DNA of 9,106 nucleotides from Nitrososphaerota archaeon (GCA_002730325.1 PBZV01000026.1:1-9106); one strand, 5' to 3'. Positions 1 through 6,811 are shown, counted from the first letter of the stretch. Notes: generated by a model from the letters alone, not told the origin. A program made the numbers and translations.

Positions 1-106
1 ATATGTTAATTCAAGTATTGAATTTTTAAAGAAAATAAACAAACAGTCTTTGTTTATTGGTTTTAATTTTCATTACAGTTGGGATTTACAAAGATTAACT
101 AGATAG
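1..106 (+). CDS. 3' end of an unidentified upstream gene (partial)
   Basis: Frame 2 is open from the left edge of the window to a TAG stop at 104-106, giving 34 visible residues that end in FNFHYSWDLQRLTR. The mix of hydrophobic, aromatic and charged residues looks like a real protein C-terminus, whereas frame 1 meets a stop within its first three codons. The next gene starts 17 bases downstream on the same strand, so the two may be co-transcribed. I do not recognise the family from so short a tail, and the start lies outside the window. A chance open frame of this length in AT-rich DNA is possible, so confidence is moderate. Confidence 0.5.
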   Translation, partial: YVNSSIEFLKKINKQSLFIGFNFHYSWDLQRLTR

Positions 107-123
107 AAAGTCAAAGATATGTT

Positions 124-456
124 ATGACAAAAGACCTCACCAAAAAAGCAGCTGAAATGTTGCTTAAAGGGGCAACACTGCTAAGTGAGCCTTGCCCATA
201 TTGTTCAGGGGTCCGAGTAATGAAAGAAGGTCATGCATTATGCATAAGTTGCGGTCGAGAACCAGAAAGAAAAACAATTCAAGAAAAAAAACCAACAGAG
301 ATGAAAAAATCACCTTTAGAAGAAACATTGAACAAAAAAATTGAATCACTCTCAAAAGAGCTAGAGCAAGAAAAGGATCATGAAAAACAACAAGAAATCC
401 TAAAATCAATCAATTTGGCGTTAGAAACCATTCAAAAAATCAAGGGCAAACAATAA
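124..456 (+). CDS. Zinc-ribbon protein, Sjogren's syndrome/scleroderma autoantigen 1 (p27) type
   Basis: This 110-residue protein has two parts. The N-terminal part (about residues 5-48) carries a helix, KKAAEMLLKGATLL, followed by a zinc ribbon with C24-x2-C27 (CPYC) and C40-x2-C43 (CISC). That combination is the hallmark of the autoantigen p27/SSSCA1 family, which is widespread in archaea. The C-terminal part (about residues 55-110) is rich in Lys and Glu with heptad-like hydrophobics and is probably a coiled coil. The four cysteines are expected to bind one zinc ion. The biochemical role in archaea is not established. It lies 17 bases after the upstream partial gene and 35 bases before Sec61-beta. 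No strong Shine-Dalgarno sequence precedes the ATG. Confidence 0.8.
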   Translation: MTKDLTKKAAEMLLKGATLLSEPCPYCSGVRVMKEGHALCISCGREPERKTIQEKKPTEMKKSPLEETLNKKIESLSKELEQEKDHEKQQEILKSINLALETIQKIKGKQ

Positions 457-458
457 AG

Positions 459-463
459 TTTTT
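459..463 (+). terminator. T-run, possible archaeal terminator
   Basis: A run of five T lies two bases after the TAA of the zinc-ribbon gene, with no stable hairpin before it. Archaeal RNA polymerase can stop at T-rich tracts without a stem. T-runs are common in DNA this AT-rich, so the call is weak. If real, Sec61-beta would need its own promoter in the AT-rich 465-490 stretch. Confidence 0.25.
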
Positions 464-491
464 ATGTTAAAATTTATTTGTCTGAATCATA

Positions 492-653
492 ATGGCAGAT
501 AAAGCAGCTCCACTTCCAGCATCAAGCGGAGGTTTAATGAGATTCTTTGAAGACGAAACAAAAGGATTCAGAATAGATCCCAAAATAGTGATATCAATTC
601 CAATTAGCTTAATTGCAGTTTCATGGATGATTGATTTATTTTTAGCTCCGTGA
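492..653 (+). CDS. secG: Preprotein translocase subunit Sec61-beta (archaeal SecG)
   Basis: The 53-residue product is the small third subunit of the SecYE-beta protein-conducting channel in the cytoplasmic membrane. The signature is a disordered Ala/Pro/Ser/Gly N-terminus (MADKAAPLPASSGGL). Then comes the amphipathic MRFFEDETKGFRIDP segment that lies on the cytosolic face, then a single transmembrane helix at about residues 33-51 (VISIPISLIAVSWMIDLFL). Length and architecture match archaeal Sec61-beta, which is usually 50-60 residues. The ATG at 492 is the natural start because the family begins just before the Pro/Ser/Gly tract. The stop is 7 bases before the DUF2070 start, so the two genes are probably one transcript. 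The gene is easily missed because of its size. Confidence 0.88.
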   Translation: MADKAAPLPASSGGLMRFFEDETKGFRIDPKIVISIPISLIAVSWMIDLFLAP

Positions 654-660
654 ACAAATC

Positions 661-2403
661 ATGGAATCTCCAGATGGCGTTTCAAATATACACGACAGAT
701 TTTCCCTTACTTTAGTTAATCCATCTTCACATTATTTTTCTCTAGTTGTATCATTAGTAGTAGCTTCAGTTACAGTTCTCACTGTACATTTAGGATATAT
801 AGGAGAATTAAATTTTGAGCAAATTTGGTATAGGTTGCCGTTAGTTTTAGGAGTTTTAGTTTTAACTCAATTACTAGATTCACGATTTTCAAAGAAAAAA
901 GAATATTCAAAGTCATTGCATTCCTCTCTTTTTGGGAATATGTTATGGACAGTAACAATTTTGATGGGAGTTCTTGCAAGTATCGTTTTATCAAAAGACA
1001 TTCAGTTGTTTTTCATAACTTTTGGATTATTATTATTTGCAAGTTTTCGAATAGGAATTTACACAACAACTTTGGGAGCTAGTCTCAAAAAAGCCTGGGC
1101 CATTTGTCTTATTCAACCATTAGCAATGTTTTTGATACTAATTCCACATGACATGTGGTTTTCAATTCTAAGTGAACCAATAGGATTAGGATATGGAATA
1201 TCTTTTATGATAATTGCAAGTGTATGGTCTGTTCTAACAGACAGAGCAGGTAGACCAGGTATGGAAAGTACTCATAGAACCATTCAAGCATATCTTGCAT
1301 CACAAGGAAATGATTTCACAGATGCAGAAGAACTGATGGAACAACGTTCAAGTGAGACCAAAGTTACAACATCACAACTCAGATTACTCCCATCTAATGG
1401 AAATGACAAATTCACAATGGTATTTCCAGAAATCCATCCAGGCCCATTTCATCCAGTAGGGGGAAGTAATATTCCATATTTGATTTACAAGAAGTTTGAA
1501 TCATCAGCAATGGTCATGCATAGTATTTCAGATCATGCACTAAACCTTCCATCAAAAAAAGAAGTTGAGAATTATTTAAAAAATTTAGAAACAAGTAAAG
1601 TCAAAGATGAGGGGATACAATGTACAGAGCCAGTAGTAGTTCAAATTAATAATGCAAGAGTCACAGGATTACTTTTTGGAGATAATCCATTATTATTATT
1701 ATCACTTTCACCACATGGAATGGAAGATATTCCAAATTATATGAAAGCAGGAATTAATGAGTATGCAAAAAATAAAAAATTTTCAAGAACCTTGTTAGTA
1801 GATTGCCACAATGCAATGGGAGAAGAAATTTCAAAAGAAGATGGAGAAGATATGTTAAAAGCTGCAAAATCATGTTTAGATTCGCTAGTAGCAAAAGACA
1901 AATTTCCAATTGAGTTCGGATATGCTAATTCTGACGACATGGATGTGTGGACAGAGGACTTGGGAATGGGAGGATTGGGAACTATTTGTCTAAAAATTAA
2001 TGAAAGAAAATATTTCATCGGATGGGCTGATGCAAACAATATGGAAAATGGGATAAGAGAGAAAATAATAGAGAATTTTTCAAAAAGAGAACAACATCTC
2101 TTAGAAATATGTACATCAGATACACACTATGCACCAGTTAAAGCCAGGAACAGAAATGGATACTATCAACTAGGATTAATCACAAGTGCAGACAAGTTAT
2201 CAAAATGGTTTCTAGAAATTGCAAAAAAATCAGAAACTACAGATACTGGAAGATTTGAGATTTTAGAAAATGAGACCAAAGTAATGGTGATGGGGCAAGG
2301 AATCTATGAAGATTATTCAAAGGCGCTAGACAATTCTCTTAAAATTACTAAAGGATTTGTTGTTGGCGGAGTGGTATTTTTCGTTACTAGTCTTTTCCTA
2401 TAG
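661..2403 (+). CDS. DUF2070 family multi-pass membrane protein
   Basis: This is a 580-residue archaeal membrane protein of the DUF2070 family; its function is not known. The first ~195 residues hold about six hydrophobic helices (near 25-45, 55-73, 90-110, 113-133, 145-165 and 173-192). A large soluble domain (about 195-560) follows, and one last helix (about 562-580) ends the protein. The soluble domain has conserved-looking polar motifs: HPGPFHPVGGSN at 259-270, SDHALN at 290-295, SPHG at 350-353, DCHN at 381-384 and SDTH at 486-489. These His/Asp clusters look like metal ligands of a hydrolase, which is an inference. The start is 7 bases after Sec61-beta. The last 17 bases overlap the nuclease-like gene on the opposite strand. 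Confidence 0.85.
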   Translation: MESPDGVSNIHDRFSLTLVNPSSHYFSLVVSLVVASVTVLTVHLGYIGELNFEQIWYRLPLVLGVLVLTQLLDSRFSKKKEYSKSLHSSLFGNMLWTVTILMGVLASIVLSKDIQLFFITFGLLLFASFRIGIYTTTLGASLKKAWAICLIQPLAMFLILIPHDMWFSILSEPIGLGYGISFMIIASVWSVLTDRAGRPGMESTHRTIQAYLASQGNDFTDAEELMEQRSSETKVTTSQLRLLPSNGNDKFTMVFPEIHPGPFHPVGGSNIPYLIYKKFESSAMVMHSISDHALNLPSKKEVENYLKNLETSKVKDEGIQCTEPVVVQINNARVTGLLFGDNPLLLLSLSPHGMEDIPNYMKAGINEYAKNKKFSRTLLVDCHNAMGEEISKEDGEDMLKAAKSCLDSLVAKDKFPIEFGYANSDDMDVWTEDLGMGGLGTICLKINERKYFIGWADANNMENGIREKIIENFSKREQHLLEICTSDTHYAPVKARNRNGYYQLGLITSADKLSKWFLEIAKKSETTDTGRFEILENETKVMVMGQGIYEDYSKALDNSLKITKGFVVGGVVFFVTSLFL

Positions 2404-3022
2404 TTTTCATCTGATCAATATTTCCATAAAATTCATCTACAAATGAAGAAAATTGGAAAATAGGTACAATGGGTACATTTTGAATAAAATTAACTTTGTC
2501 TTGAAATAAAGTCACAATTACAGGTACTGCAATTGAACCAGGGGTTTTTTCAACATATTTTTTTGTTCGCTCAATTTGTTTTTTAACAGCATTGGTTAAA
2601 GAAGAAGTGCTATAACGTTTCCAATGTTTGCAATCAATCAAAATTGCAATTCCCAATCGAATTCCAATTACATCAATCTCCATTCGAGGTTTTGTCAAAA
2701 TTAAATTTTTAATCACTGCAAAGTCTTTAGAAGTTAAAATTTCAGCAGTTAATCCTTCAAAATCCTTCCAATCCAACGCAATTGAGATTTCATCAATAGG
2801 AAATCCATGTTCAAGCAAGATAACAGCAATTTTGAGTTTATCGGCATTTTCAAAATAATAAAAATCATTTTGTTTTGAACCAATATTGTTTTTTACAAAT
2901 TCATCTAGAATTGTTTTAGAATTAAGTGGACTCATTTTTGTCACAGCACAAAAATCATCAACAGATATCCCACCAGGTATAATTCCACGTAATCCTACAA
3001 TCATTTTTTGTTGAACTTTCAT
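2387..3022 (-). CDS. PD-(D/E)XK nuclease-like protein with N-terminal winged-helix-like region
   Basis: The 211-residue product appears to have an N-terminal helix-turn-helix-like region (about residues 17-60, GISVDDFCAVTKMSPLNSKTI), a helical linker, and a restriction-endonuclease-like core at about 85-180. The core shows EIDVIG (E115, D117) and, 13 residues later, DCKHWKR (D130, K132). These are the spaced acidic and D-x-K residues of the PD-(D/E)XK fold seen in Mrr-type and archaeal nucleases. E88 or E93 may be the helix-1 acidic residue. It is therefore probably a DNA-binding nuclease for repair or DNA processing. No methylase or other defence gene lies beside it, so a restriction role is not supported. 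It is divergent from the solute-binding protein gene, with 99 bases between the starts. The specific activity is inferred. Confidence 0.65.
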   Translation of the reverse strand: MKVQQKMIVGLRGIIPGGISVDDFCAVTKMSPLNSKTILDEFVKNNIGSKQNDFYYFENADKLKIAVILLEHGFPIDEISIALDWKDFEGLTAEILTSKDFAVIKNLILTKPRMEIDVIGIRLGIAILIDCKHWKRYSTSSLTNAVKKQIERTKKYVEKTPGSIAVPVIVTLFQDKVNFIQNVPIVPIFQFSSFVDEFYGNIDQMKTIGKD

Positions 3023-3092
3023 ACAGATGTTTTGATTTAGATGTAGAATTTAGGTTTTAAGAGATAATAAATTCAAAAAAATAATGATATAG

Positions 3093-3103
3093 TTTTATTA
3101 TAA
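3093..3103 (+). promoter_or_regulatory. TATA-like box for the solute-binding protein gene
   Basis: TTTTATTATAA lies with its centre about 24 bases upstream of the ATG at 3122. Archaeal transcription starts about 25 bases after the TATA centre, so the transcript would begin at or next to the ATG and be leaderless or nearly so. No Shine-Dalgarno sequence is visible before the ATG, which agrees. The surrounding gap is AT-rich throughout, so the assignment is only moderate. Confidence 0.4.
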
Positions 3104-3121
3104 GCAATAAAGATCAGAATT

Positions 3122-5581
3122 ATGAAAAAATTGCTAGTTGTGATACTAGCTTTAACAGTTGTAACAATGATGCAAACTAATTCTTTTGCAGAAAAAAATA
3201 CGTTTTTTGATTCAGTCAAATTTATCCAATATTTAGATGAAAATACCGCACTAGAAGAAGTGAGGAATGGAAACCTTGATGTGTATTATTATACAATTTC
3301 ACCAGACAGATTAGAAACTCATCAGGCTAAGGAAGGATTGCAAGTTTTTGATTCTACAGGAGGGAGATACAGTATTTTAGTAAATCCAGCAGAGGCAGAT
3401 GAATTTAATCCATTTTCAAGCAAAGAAATCAGATTTGCGTTAAATTATCTAATTGATAGAAAATTAATCGTTAATGAATTAATGGGAGGTTATGGAGCAC
3501 CAATAATTTCATACTATAGCACATCAGAACCAGAATATCTTTCAGTTATTGAACAATTAGAGTTATTTAATTTTAAATATAATCCAGAACTTGCAAACGA
3601 AATTATCTCAAAAATCTTAAAAGAAAAAGGAGCAAAAAAAATTAATGATAAATGGGTAATTAATGAAAAACCAATTGAAATAACAATTTTTATCAGAAGC
3701 GATGATCCGATAAGAAAATCAATTGGGGAAATTTTATCAGTAGAATTAGAAAGAATAGGATTTGTCATCAAAAAGGATTTTGGAGATCTTAACAAAGCAT
3801 TTGTTGTAGTGTATGGTTCAAATCCATCAGATTTGAAATGGAGTCTATATACTGAAGGGTGGGCAAGTTCTGCATTTGTAAGATACGATTCTATAGGATT
3901 AGGACAAATGTATTCTCCATGGTTTTCAAGCATGCCAGGATTCAATGACCCAACATATTGGAATTACAAAAATGACAAATTAGATGAAATTACACAGAAA
4001 ATTTACACAGGAGATTTTGAATCTTCAGAGAAAAGATTAGAGTTAATTCAAGAAGCAGTTGTTGAAGGAATTAATGAATCAGTTAGAATTTTTTTGGCAA
4101 GTAAAATTGATCAATACGTTGTAAATGAAAAAGTCAGCGGGGTTGTAAATGATTTTGGAGCAGGAGTTCCAAGTAGATTCACACCAATCAATGCAAAAAG
4201 CGATGACAATGAATTTGTCGTAGGAGTCAAACAGATCTATCAGGGAGCATGGAATCCAATAATGGGATTGACAGATATGTATAGTAGACAAATTTGGGGA
4301 ATTATTTCAGATCCAGGCTCATTTAAGCACCCATTCACAGGAGAGACAATCCCAATTCGAGCAACATGGGATGTTGAAACTGCAGGACCAGAGGGAAAGT
4401 TAAACATTCCTCAGGAATCAAAAATTTGGAATCCAAAATTACAGCAATGGGATAATGTATCACCAAATTCTTTTGCGACAAGTAAAGTTGTATTTGATTT
4501 GAATTTCAGTAATTGGCATAACGGACAAAAAATGGATATGAACGATATTTTGTATTCGTTGTATTTTACAATAGAATGGGGAACACAAACAGATGAAAAC
4601 GATAAAACTTATGATTCAGAATTTACTCCAATTGCAACACAGAGTCTTCAGACAATAAAGGGGGTAAATGTAATTGATGAAGACACAATAGAAGTCTATG
4701 CAGATTATTGGCATTTCGATGATGGGGAAATTGCCGAATGGGCAATGTTATGGAATTCAATGCCATGGGAAATTTCAGCAGCTATGGAAAAAGCAGTTAC
4801 AGATGGTAAAGTCTCCTTTTCTAGATCAGGGGCAACAAGTAAAAATGTTAATTGGTTATCATTAATTGTTCCAAATGATGCAAATCTAATCAAAGAATAT
4901 TTACAAAAATTCAAAGAGACTAATTACATTCCAGTAGAATTTAAAGAAAGTAAACAAAATTCAGAATATTATAAGAACAGATATGATTCATCAATTAAAT
5001 GGATTGATGAAAACAATCATGCCGTGATAAGTAACGGACCATTTTATCTTAAATCATATGCACCAGAATCAAGGACAATTACAGTTAACGCTTTTGAAGA
5101 CGAGTCATATCCATTCAAAGTTGGAGAGTGGTCAAAATTTGAAAAAACAGAATTTCCACTAATAAAAAAAGTGGATTTGAAAAAAATTACTCAAGCAGGA
5201 ACAGAATTCAAAATTGATATCATAACGGAAAATTCAGACAGTATTTTGTATTTTGTAACAGATAATGAAGGGAATTCCATATCATCAGAGACACTCAAAG
5301 TAATTGAAAATAAAACCACAGTAACCATACCAAAGGAAAAAACCAAGAATTTCGGAATAGGTGCAAATAACATTAAAATCTTTGCAGTTTCAGATTCAGT
5401 TCTACGCCCTGATTTTTATGAATCAAGTTTTATTGTGACTGAAATGAAAACAGAATTACCTACAGTAAATTCAGAGAAAATGGAGTTTTCAAAAAATGAG
5501 TCATTCTATGAATTTTTAATTATTCCAGTAATCATTATTGTGGGGGTCATCATAGTTCTCAAGAAAAAACAATCACAATAG
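3122..5581 (+). CDS. Membrane-anchored ABC transporter solute-binding protein, family 5, apparently circularly permuted
   Basis: This 819-residue protein has a signal peptide (about 1-23, ending SFA before Glu24), a large extracellular region, and a C-terminal helix at about 797-813 followed by KKKQSQ. It is thus exported and anchored by its C-terminus; there is no lipobox cysteine. The motifs are those of SBP_bac_5 (DppA/OppA type, peptides or similar ligands) but in swapped order. The half normally C-terminal comes first: RFALNYLIDRKLIV at 104-117 and WSLYTEGW at 240-247. The half normally N-terminal follows: NEFVVGVKQIYQGAWNPI at 363-380, WHNGQKMDMNDILYSL at 465-480 and SNGPFYLKSY at 637-646. 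Residues of about 684-775 look like an Ig-like beta domain. No permease or ATPase gene is adjacent, so the ligand is unknown. The start is set by the signal peptide. Confidence 0.8.
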   Translation: MKKLLVVILALTVVTMMQTNSFAEKNTFFDSVKFIQYLDENTALEEVRNGNLDVYYYTISPDRLETHQAKEGLQVFDSTGGRYSILVNPAEADEFNPFSSKEIRFALNYLIDRKLIVNELMGGYGAPIISYYSTSEPEYLSVIEQLELFNFKYNPELANEIISKILKEKGAKKINDKWVINEKPIEITIFIRSDDPIRKSIGEILSVELERIGFVIKKDFGDLNKAFVVVYGSNPSDLKWSLYTEGWASSAFVRYDSIGLGQMYSPWFSSMPGFNDPTYWNYKNDKLDEITQKIYTGDFESSEKRLELIQEAVVEGINESVRIFLASKIDQYVVNEKVSGVVNDFGAGVPSRFTPINAKSDDNEFVVGVKQIYQGAWNPIMGLTDMYSRQIWGIISDPGSFKHPFTGETIPIRATWDVETAGPEGKLNIPQESKIWNPKLQQWDNVSPNSFATSKVVFDLNFSNWHNGQKMDMNDILYSLYFTIEWGTQTDENDKTYDSEFTPIATQSLQTIKGVNVIDEDTIEVYADYWHFDDGEIAEWAMLWNSMPWEISAAMEKAVTDGKVSFSRSGATSKNVNWLSLIVPNDANLIKEYLQKFKETNYIPVEFKESKQNSEYYKNRYDSSIKWIDENNHAVISNGPFYLKSYAPESRTITVNAFEDESYPFKVGEWSKFEKTEFPLIKKVDLKKITQAGTEFKIDIITENSDSILYFVTDNEGNSISSETLKVIENKTTVTIPKEKTKNFGIGANNIKIFAVSDSVLRPDFYESSFIVTEMKTELPTVNSEKMEFSKNESFYEFLIIPVIIIVGVIIVLKKKQSQ

Positions 5582-5655
5582 TCCATAATCTTTTAAAATA
5601 GATTCTATTTGTTTCTCATTTTGAATTTGTCAAGTAATTCCAAACTATGTTCAGA
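5567..5655 (-). pseudogene. Decayed partial copy of the tsr3 3' end
   Basis: Bases 5567-5622 align without gaps to 6194-6249 (49 of 56 identical), and 5623-5655 align to 6311-6343 (32 of 33 identical). The source segment 6250-6310 (61 bases) is missing from this copy. On the - strand the fragment matches the last codons of tsr3 (SLELLDKFK and KDYGL are still legible). The 61-base deletion shifts the frame and brings a stop soon after DKFK. It is therefore a non-coding remnant. The deletion ends lie in CATTT-like repeats, which suggests slippage. The match starts inside the last codons of the solute-binding protein gene, so the duplication boundary includes coding sequence. Confidence 0.8.
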
Positions 5656-5664
5656 TTAAATAAA
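5656..5664 (+). promoter_or_regulatory. TATA-like box for the TPR gene
   Basis: TTAAATAAA is centred near 5660. Initiation about 25 bases downstream would fall near 5685, just after the ATG at 5681. That favours the internal ATG at 5729 as the true start, with a short leader. The motif could also be leftover from the tsr3 remnant, because AAATAAAT also occurs in tsr3 at 6352-6359. Confidence 0.3.
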
Positions 5665-5714
5665 TGACTAAAATAATTTTATGAAAATCTCCAAAAAACT
5701 TAAGTCATTTAATT

Positions 5715-5720
5715 GGAGAT
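5715..5720 (+). promoter_or_regulatory. Shine-Dalgarno sequence that supports the TPR start at 5729
   Basis: GGAGAT ends 8 bases before the ATG at 5729 and is partly complementary to the archaeal 16S rRNA tail. No comparable site precedes the earlier in-frame ATG at 5681. It is the main reason for choosing the shorter reading. Confidence 0.45.
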
Positions 5721-5728
5721 TTAGTTAC

Positions 5729-6205
5729 ATGTCAGATGAGTCAATTAACAAAAAATGTGATGAATTAATGGAACATGCAAAATATGATGAAGTTATAGAA
5801 TTTTGTGATAATATTTTGAAAAAAGATCAAAACAGTATAGATGCAAAAATTAACAAAGGATACGCCTTAGCATTTCTTGAAAAATTTGAGAGTGCAATTG
5901 AGTGTTATGATCAAATTTTAAAAAGAGATCTCAATAATTCAAATGCATTGCATGCCAAATGTTTAGCATTAAACAGGCTTGGAAAATATGAAAGTGCAAT
6001 TGAATGTAGCAATGACATTCTTAGACTAGATAAAACCAACACATATGCACTAAATAACAAAGGATTCGCATTGGGTAGAATGGGAAAATATGATGAAGCT
6101 CTTGAATGTTGTGATGAGGCATTACAGGTCAAAAGTGATGACCAAGAAATTCTCAAACTAAGGAATTGGTTAAAACAAGAATCAGAAAGTGTCAAACAGT
6201 CATAA
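5729..6205 (+). CDS. Tetratricopeptide repeat (TPR) protein
   Basis: The 158-residue product is almost entirely TPR units of 34 residues. Four are visible: one starting near SINKKCDELMEHAKYDEVIEF, then IDAKINKGYALAFLEKFESA, then NALHAKCLALNRLGKYESAI, then YALNNKGFALGRMGKYDEAL. A short charged tail ending KQS follows. TPR arrays form a helical superhelix that binds proteins; no catalytic domain is present, so it is probably a cytoplasmic scaffold or adaptor with unknown partners. Cysteines recur at one repeat position (EFCDN, ECYDQ, ECSND, ECCDE), a sign of recent internal duplication. An in-frame ATG at 5681 would add 16 basic residues, but the Shine-Dalgarno at 5715 and the TPR boundary favour 5729. 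The gene lies between direct copies of the tsr3 3' end and overlaps tsr3 by 6 bases tail to tail. Confidence 0.8.
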   Translation: MSDESINKKCDELMEHAKYDEVIEFCDNILKKDQNSIDAKINKGYALAFLEKFESAIECYDQILKRDLNNSNALHAKCLALNRLGKYESAIECSNDILRLDKTNTYALNNKGFALGRMGKYDEALECCDEALQVKSDDQEILKLRNWLKQESESVKQS

Positions 6206-6343
6206 TAAACCATAATCTTTTAGAATCAATTCTATTTGTTTCTCATTTTCAACTTTAGAATATTCATCTAAAAGATTTTGATTGAGTTCATAGAAAGTAT
6301 GACCCCATTTGAATTTGTCAAGTAATTCCAAACTTTGTTCAGA
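6194..6343. repeat. Intact partner of the direct repeat flanking the TPR gene
   Basis: This stretch covers the last codons of the TPR gene and the 3' end of tsr3. It is the source-like copy matched by 5567-5655 in the same orientation. The copies are offset by 627 bases in the left block and 688 bases in the right block, the difference being the 61 bases deleted from the other copy. Because the solute-binding protein and TPR genes both end in K-Q-S-coding sequence inside the repeat, the repeat appears to include a gene end as well as the tsr3 tail. Confidence 0.75.
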
Positions 6344-6691
6344 AAATCCCAAAATAAATAGTGATGCAGATAAGGCCTCCACAGTAGTCAATTTGTTAAG
6401 TTTGGAATAATTAACAGGGTTTCCAGCAAGTAGAGGAGGGAGTTTTCGCTTTATACCGTTAAATTTTTTTGAGAATGCACGATCAGCTAAATTCCATGAA
6501 CAATCAATTCCAACAATAGAATTTATCAATGATTTATCTTGAGGAATCAAAGTTTTTTCAGAAAATGGATCTAAAACCATTCCCTTGTTACCAATTTTTT
6601 TAATACTTTGAGCAAGACCAAATTTCACCATCTTAGCTGCAGTGCATTTTTTTGGATCATCTTGATAAAACATCAAAACTTGTACTTTCAT
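6200..6691 (-). CDS. tsr3: Tsr3, small-subunit rRNA aminocarboxypropyltransferase
   Basis: Tsr3 (DUF367 family) transfers the 3-amino-3-carboxypropyl group from S-adenosylmethionine to a hypermodified (pseudo)uridine of small-subunit rRNA, a late step in 30S/40S maturation; the reaction is known for yeast 18S rRNA. The 163 residues show the family signature. The N-terminal RLI-like stretch is DPKKCTAAK at 12-20. The SAM-binding SPOUT-like core carries DCSWN at 63-67, RKLPPLLAGNPVNY at 82-95, LTTVEALSAS at 101-110 and FKWGHTFYELN at 127-137. The length is typical for archaea. The ATG at 6691 lies right before the conserved N-terminal strand. The 3' end overlaps the TPR gene by 6 bases, and a decayed copy of that end lies at 5567-5655. 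The upstream gap of 120 bases leaves room for its own promoter. Confidence 0.9.
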   Translation of the reverse strand: MKVQVLMFYQDDPKKCTAAKMVKFGLAQSIKKIGNKGMVLDPFSEKTLIPQDKSLINSIVGIDCSWNLADRAFSKKFNGIKRKLPPLLAGNPVNYSKLNKLTTVEALSASLFILGFSEQSLELLDKFKWGHTFYELNQNLLDEYSKVENEKQIELILKDYGLL

Positions 6692-6805
6692 TACAATAAA
6701 TTAGAAAATGAGTCATATTTTGGATTTACTCTATTAAGAATAATTTTGTAATAGATCTAGATATTGGAATATTTTTGATAGAATCAATATAGATACAACT
6801 AAATG

Positions 6806-6810
6806 AAAAA
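6806..6810 (-). terminator. T-run after the zinc-ribbon membrane protein gene
   Basis: Five T on the - strand lie just after the stop of the 81-residue gene and could end its transcript before tsr3. No hairpin precedes it. The evidence is only the T-run and its position. Confidence 0.25.
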
Positions 6811-6811
6811 G

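Noticed and set aside
1737..2039. Open frame of 100 codons antisense to DUF2070
   Set aside because: It is a shadow of the coding frame, rich in Ser and Pro, with no ribosome site and no domain.
3514..3945. Open frame of 143 codons on the - strand within the solute-binding protein gene
   Set aside because: It lies wholly antisense to a gene with clear family motifs, and its translation is low-complexity Ser/Ile/Leu-rich with no recognisable domain.
2387..5581. A defence island around the nuclease-like gene
   Set aside because: The neighbours are a DUF2070 protein and a solute-binding protein; there is no methylase, helicase, toxin or integrase.
5681..5728. Longer TPR start at ATG 5681
   Set aside because: There is no ribosome binding site, the likely transcription start falls after it, and the extra 16 residues lie outside the TPR fold. 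It remains an alternative.
5729..6205. Regular repeats that might suggest a CRISPR or DNA satellite
   Set aside because: The period is 102 bases, equal to 34 codons, and the variation is of coding type; these are TPR units.
5911..6213. Open frame of 100 codons antisense to the TPR gene
   Set aside because: It mirrors the repeat periodicity of the TPR gene and has no independent signature.
5567..6343. Direct repeats as transposon target-site duplications
   Set aside because: The repeats are far too long, follow the end of tsr3, and enclose no transposase or terminal inverted repeats.
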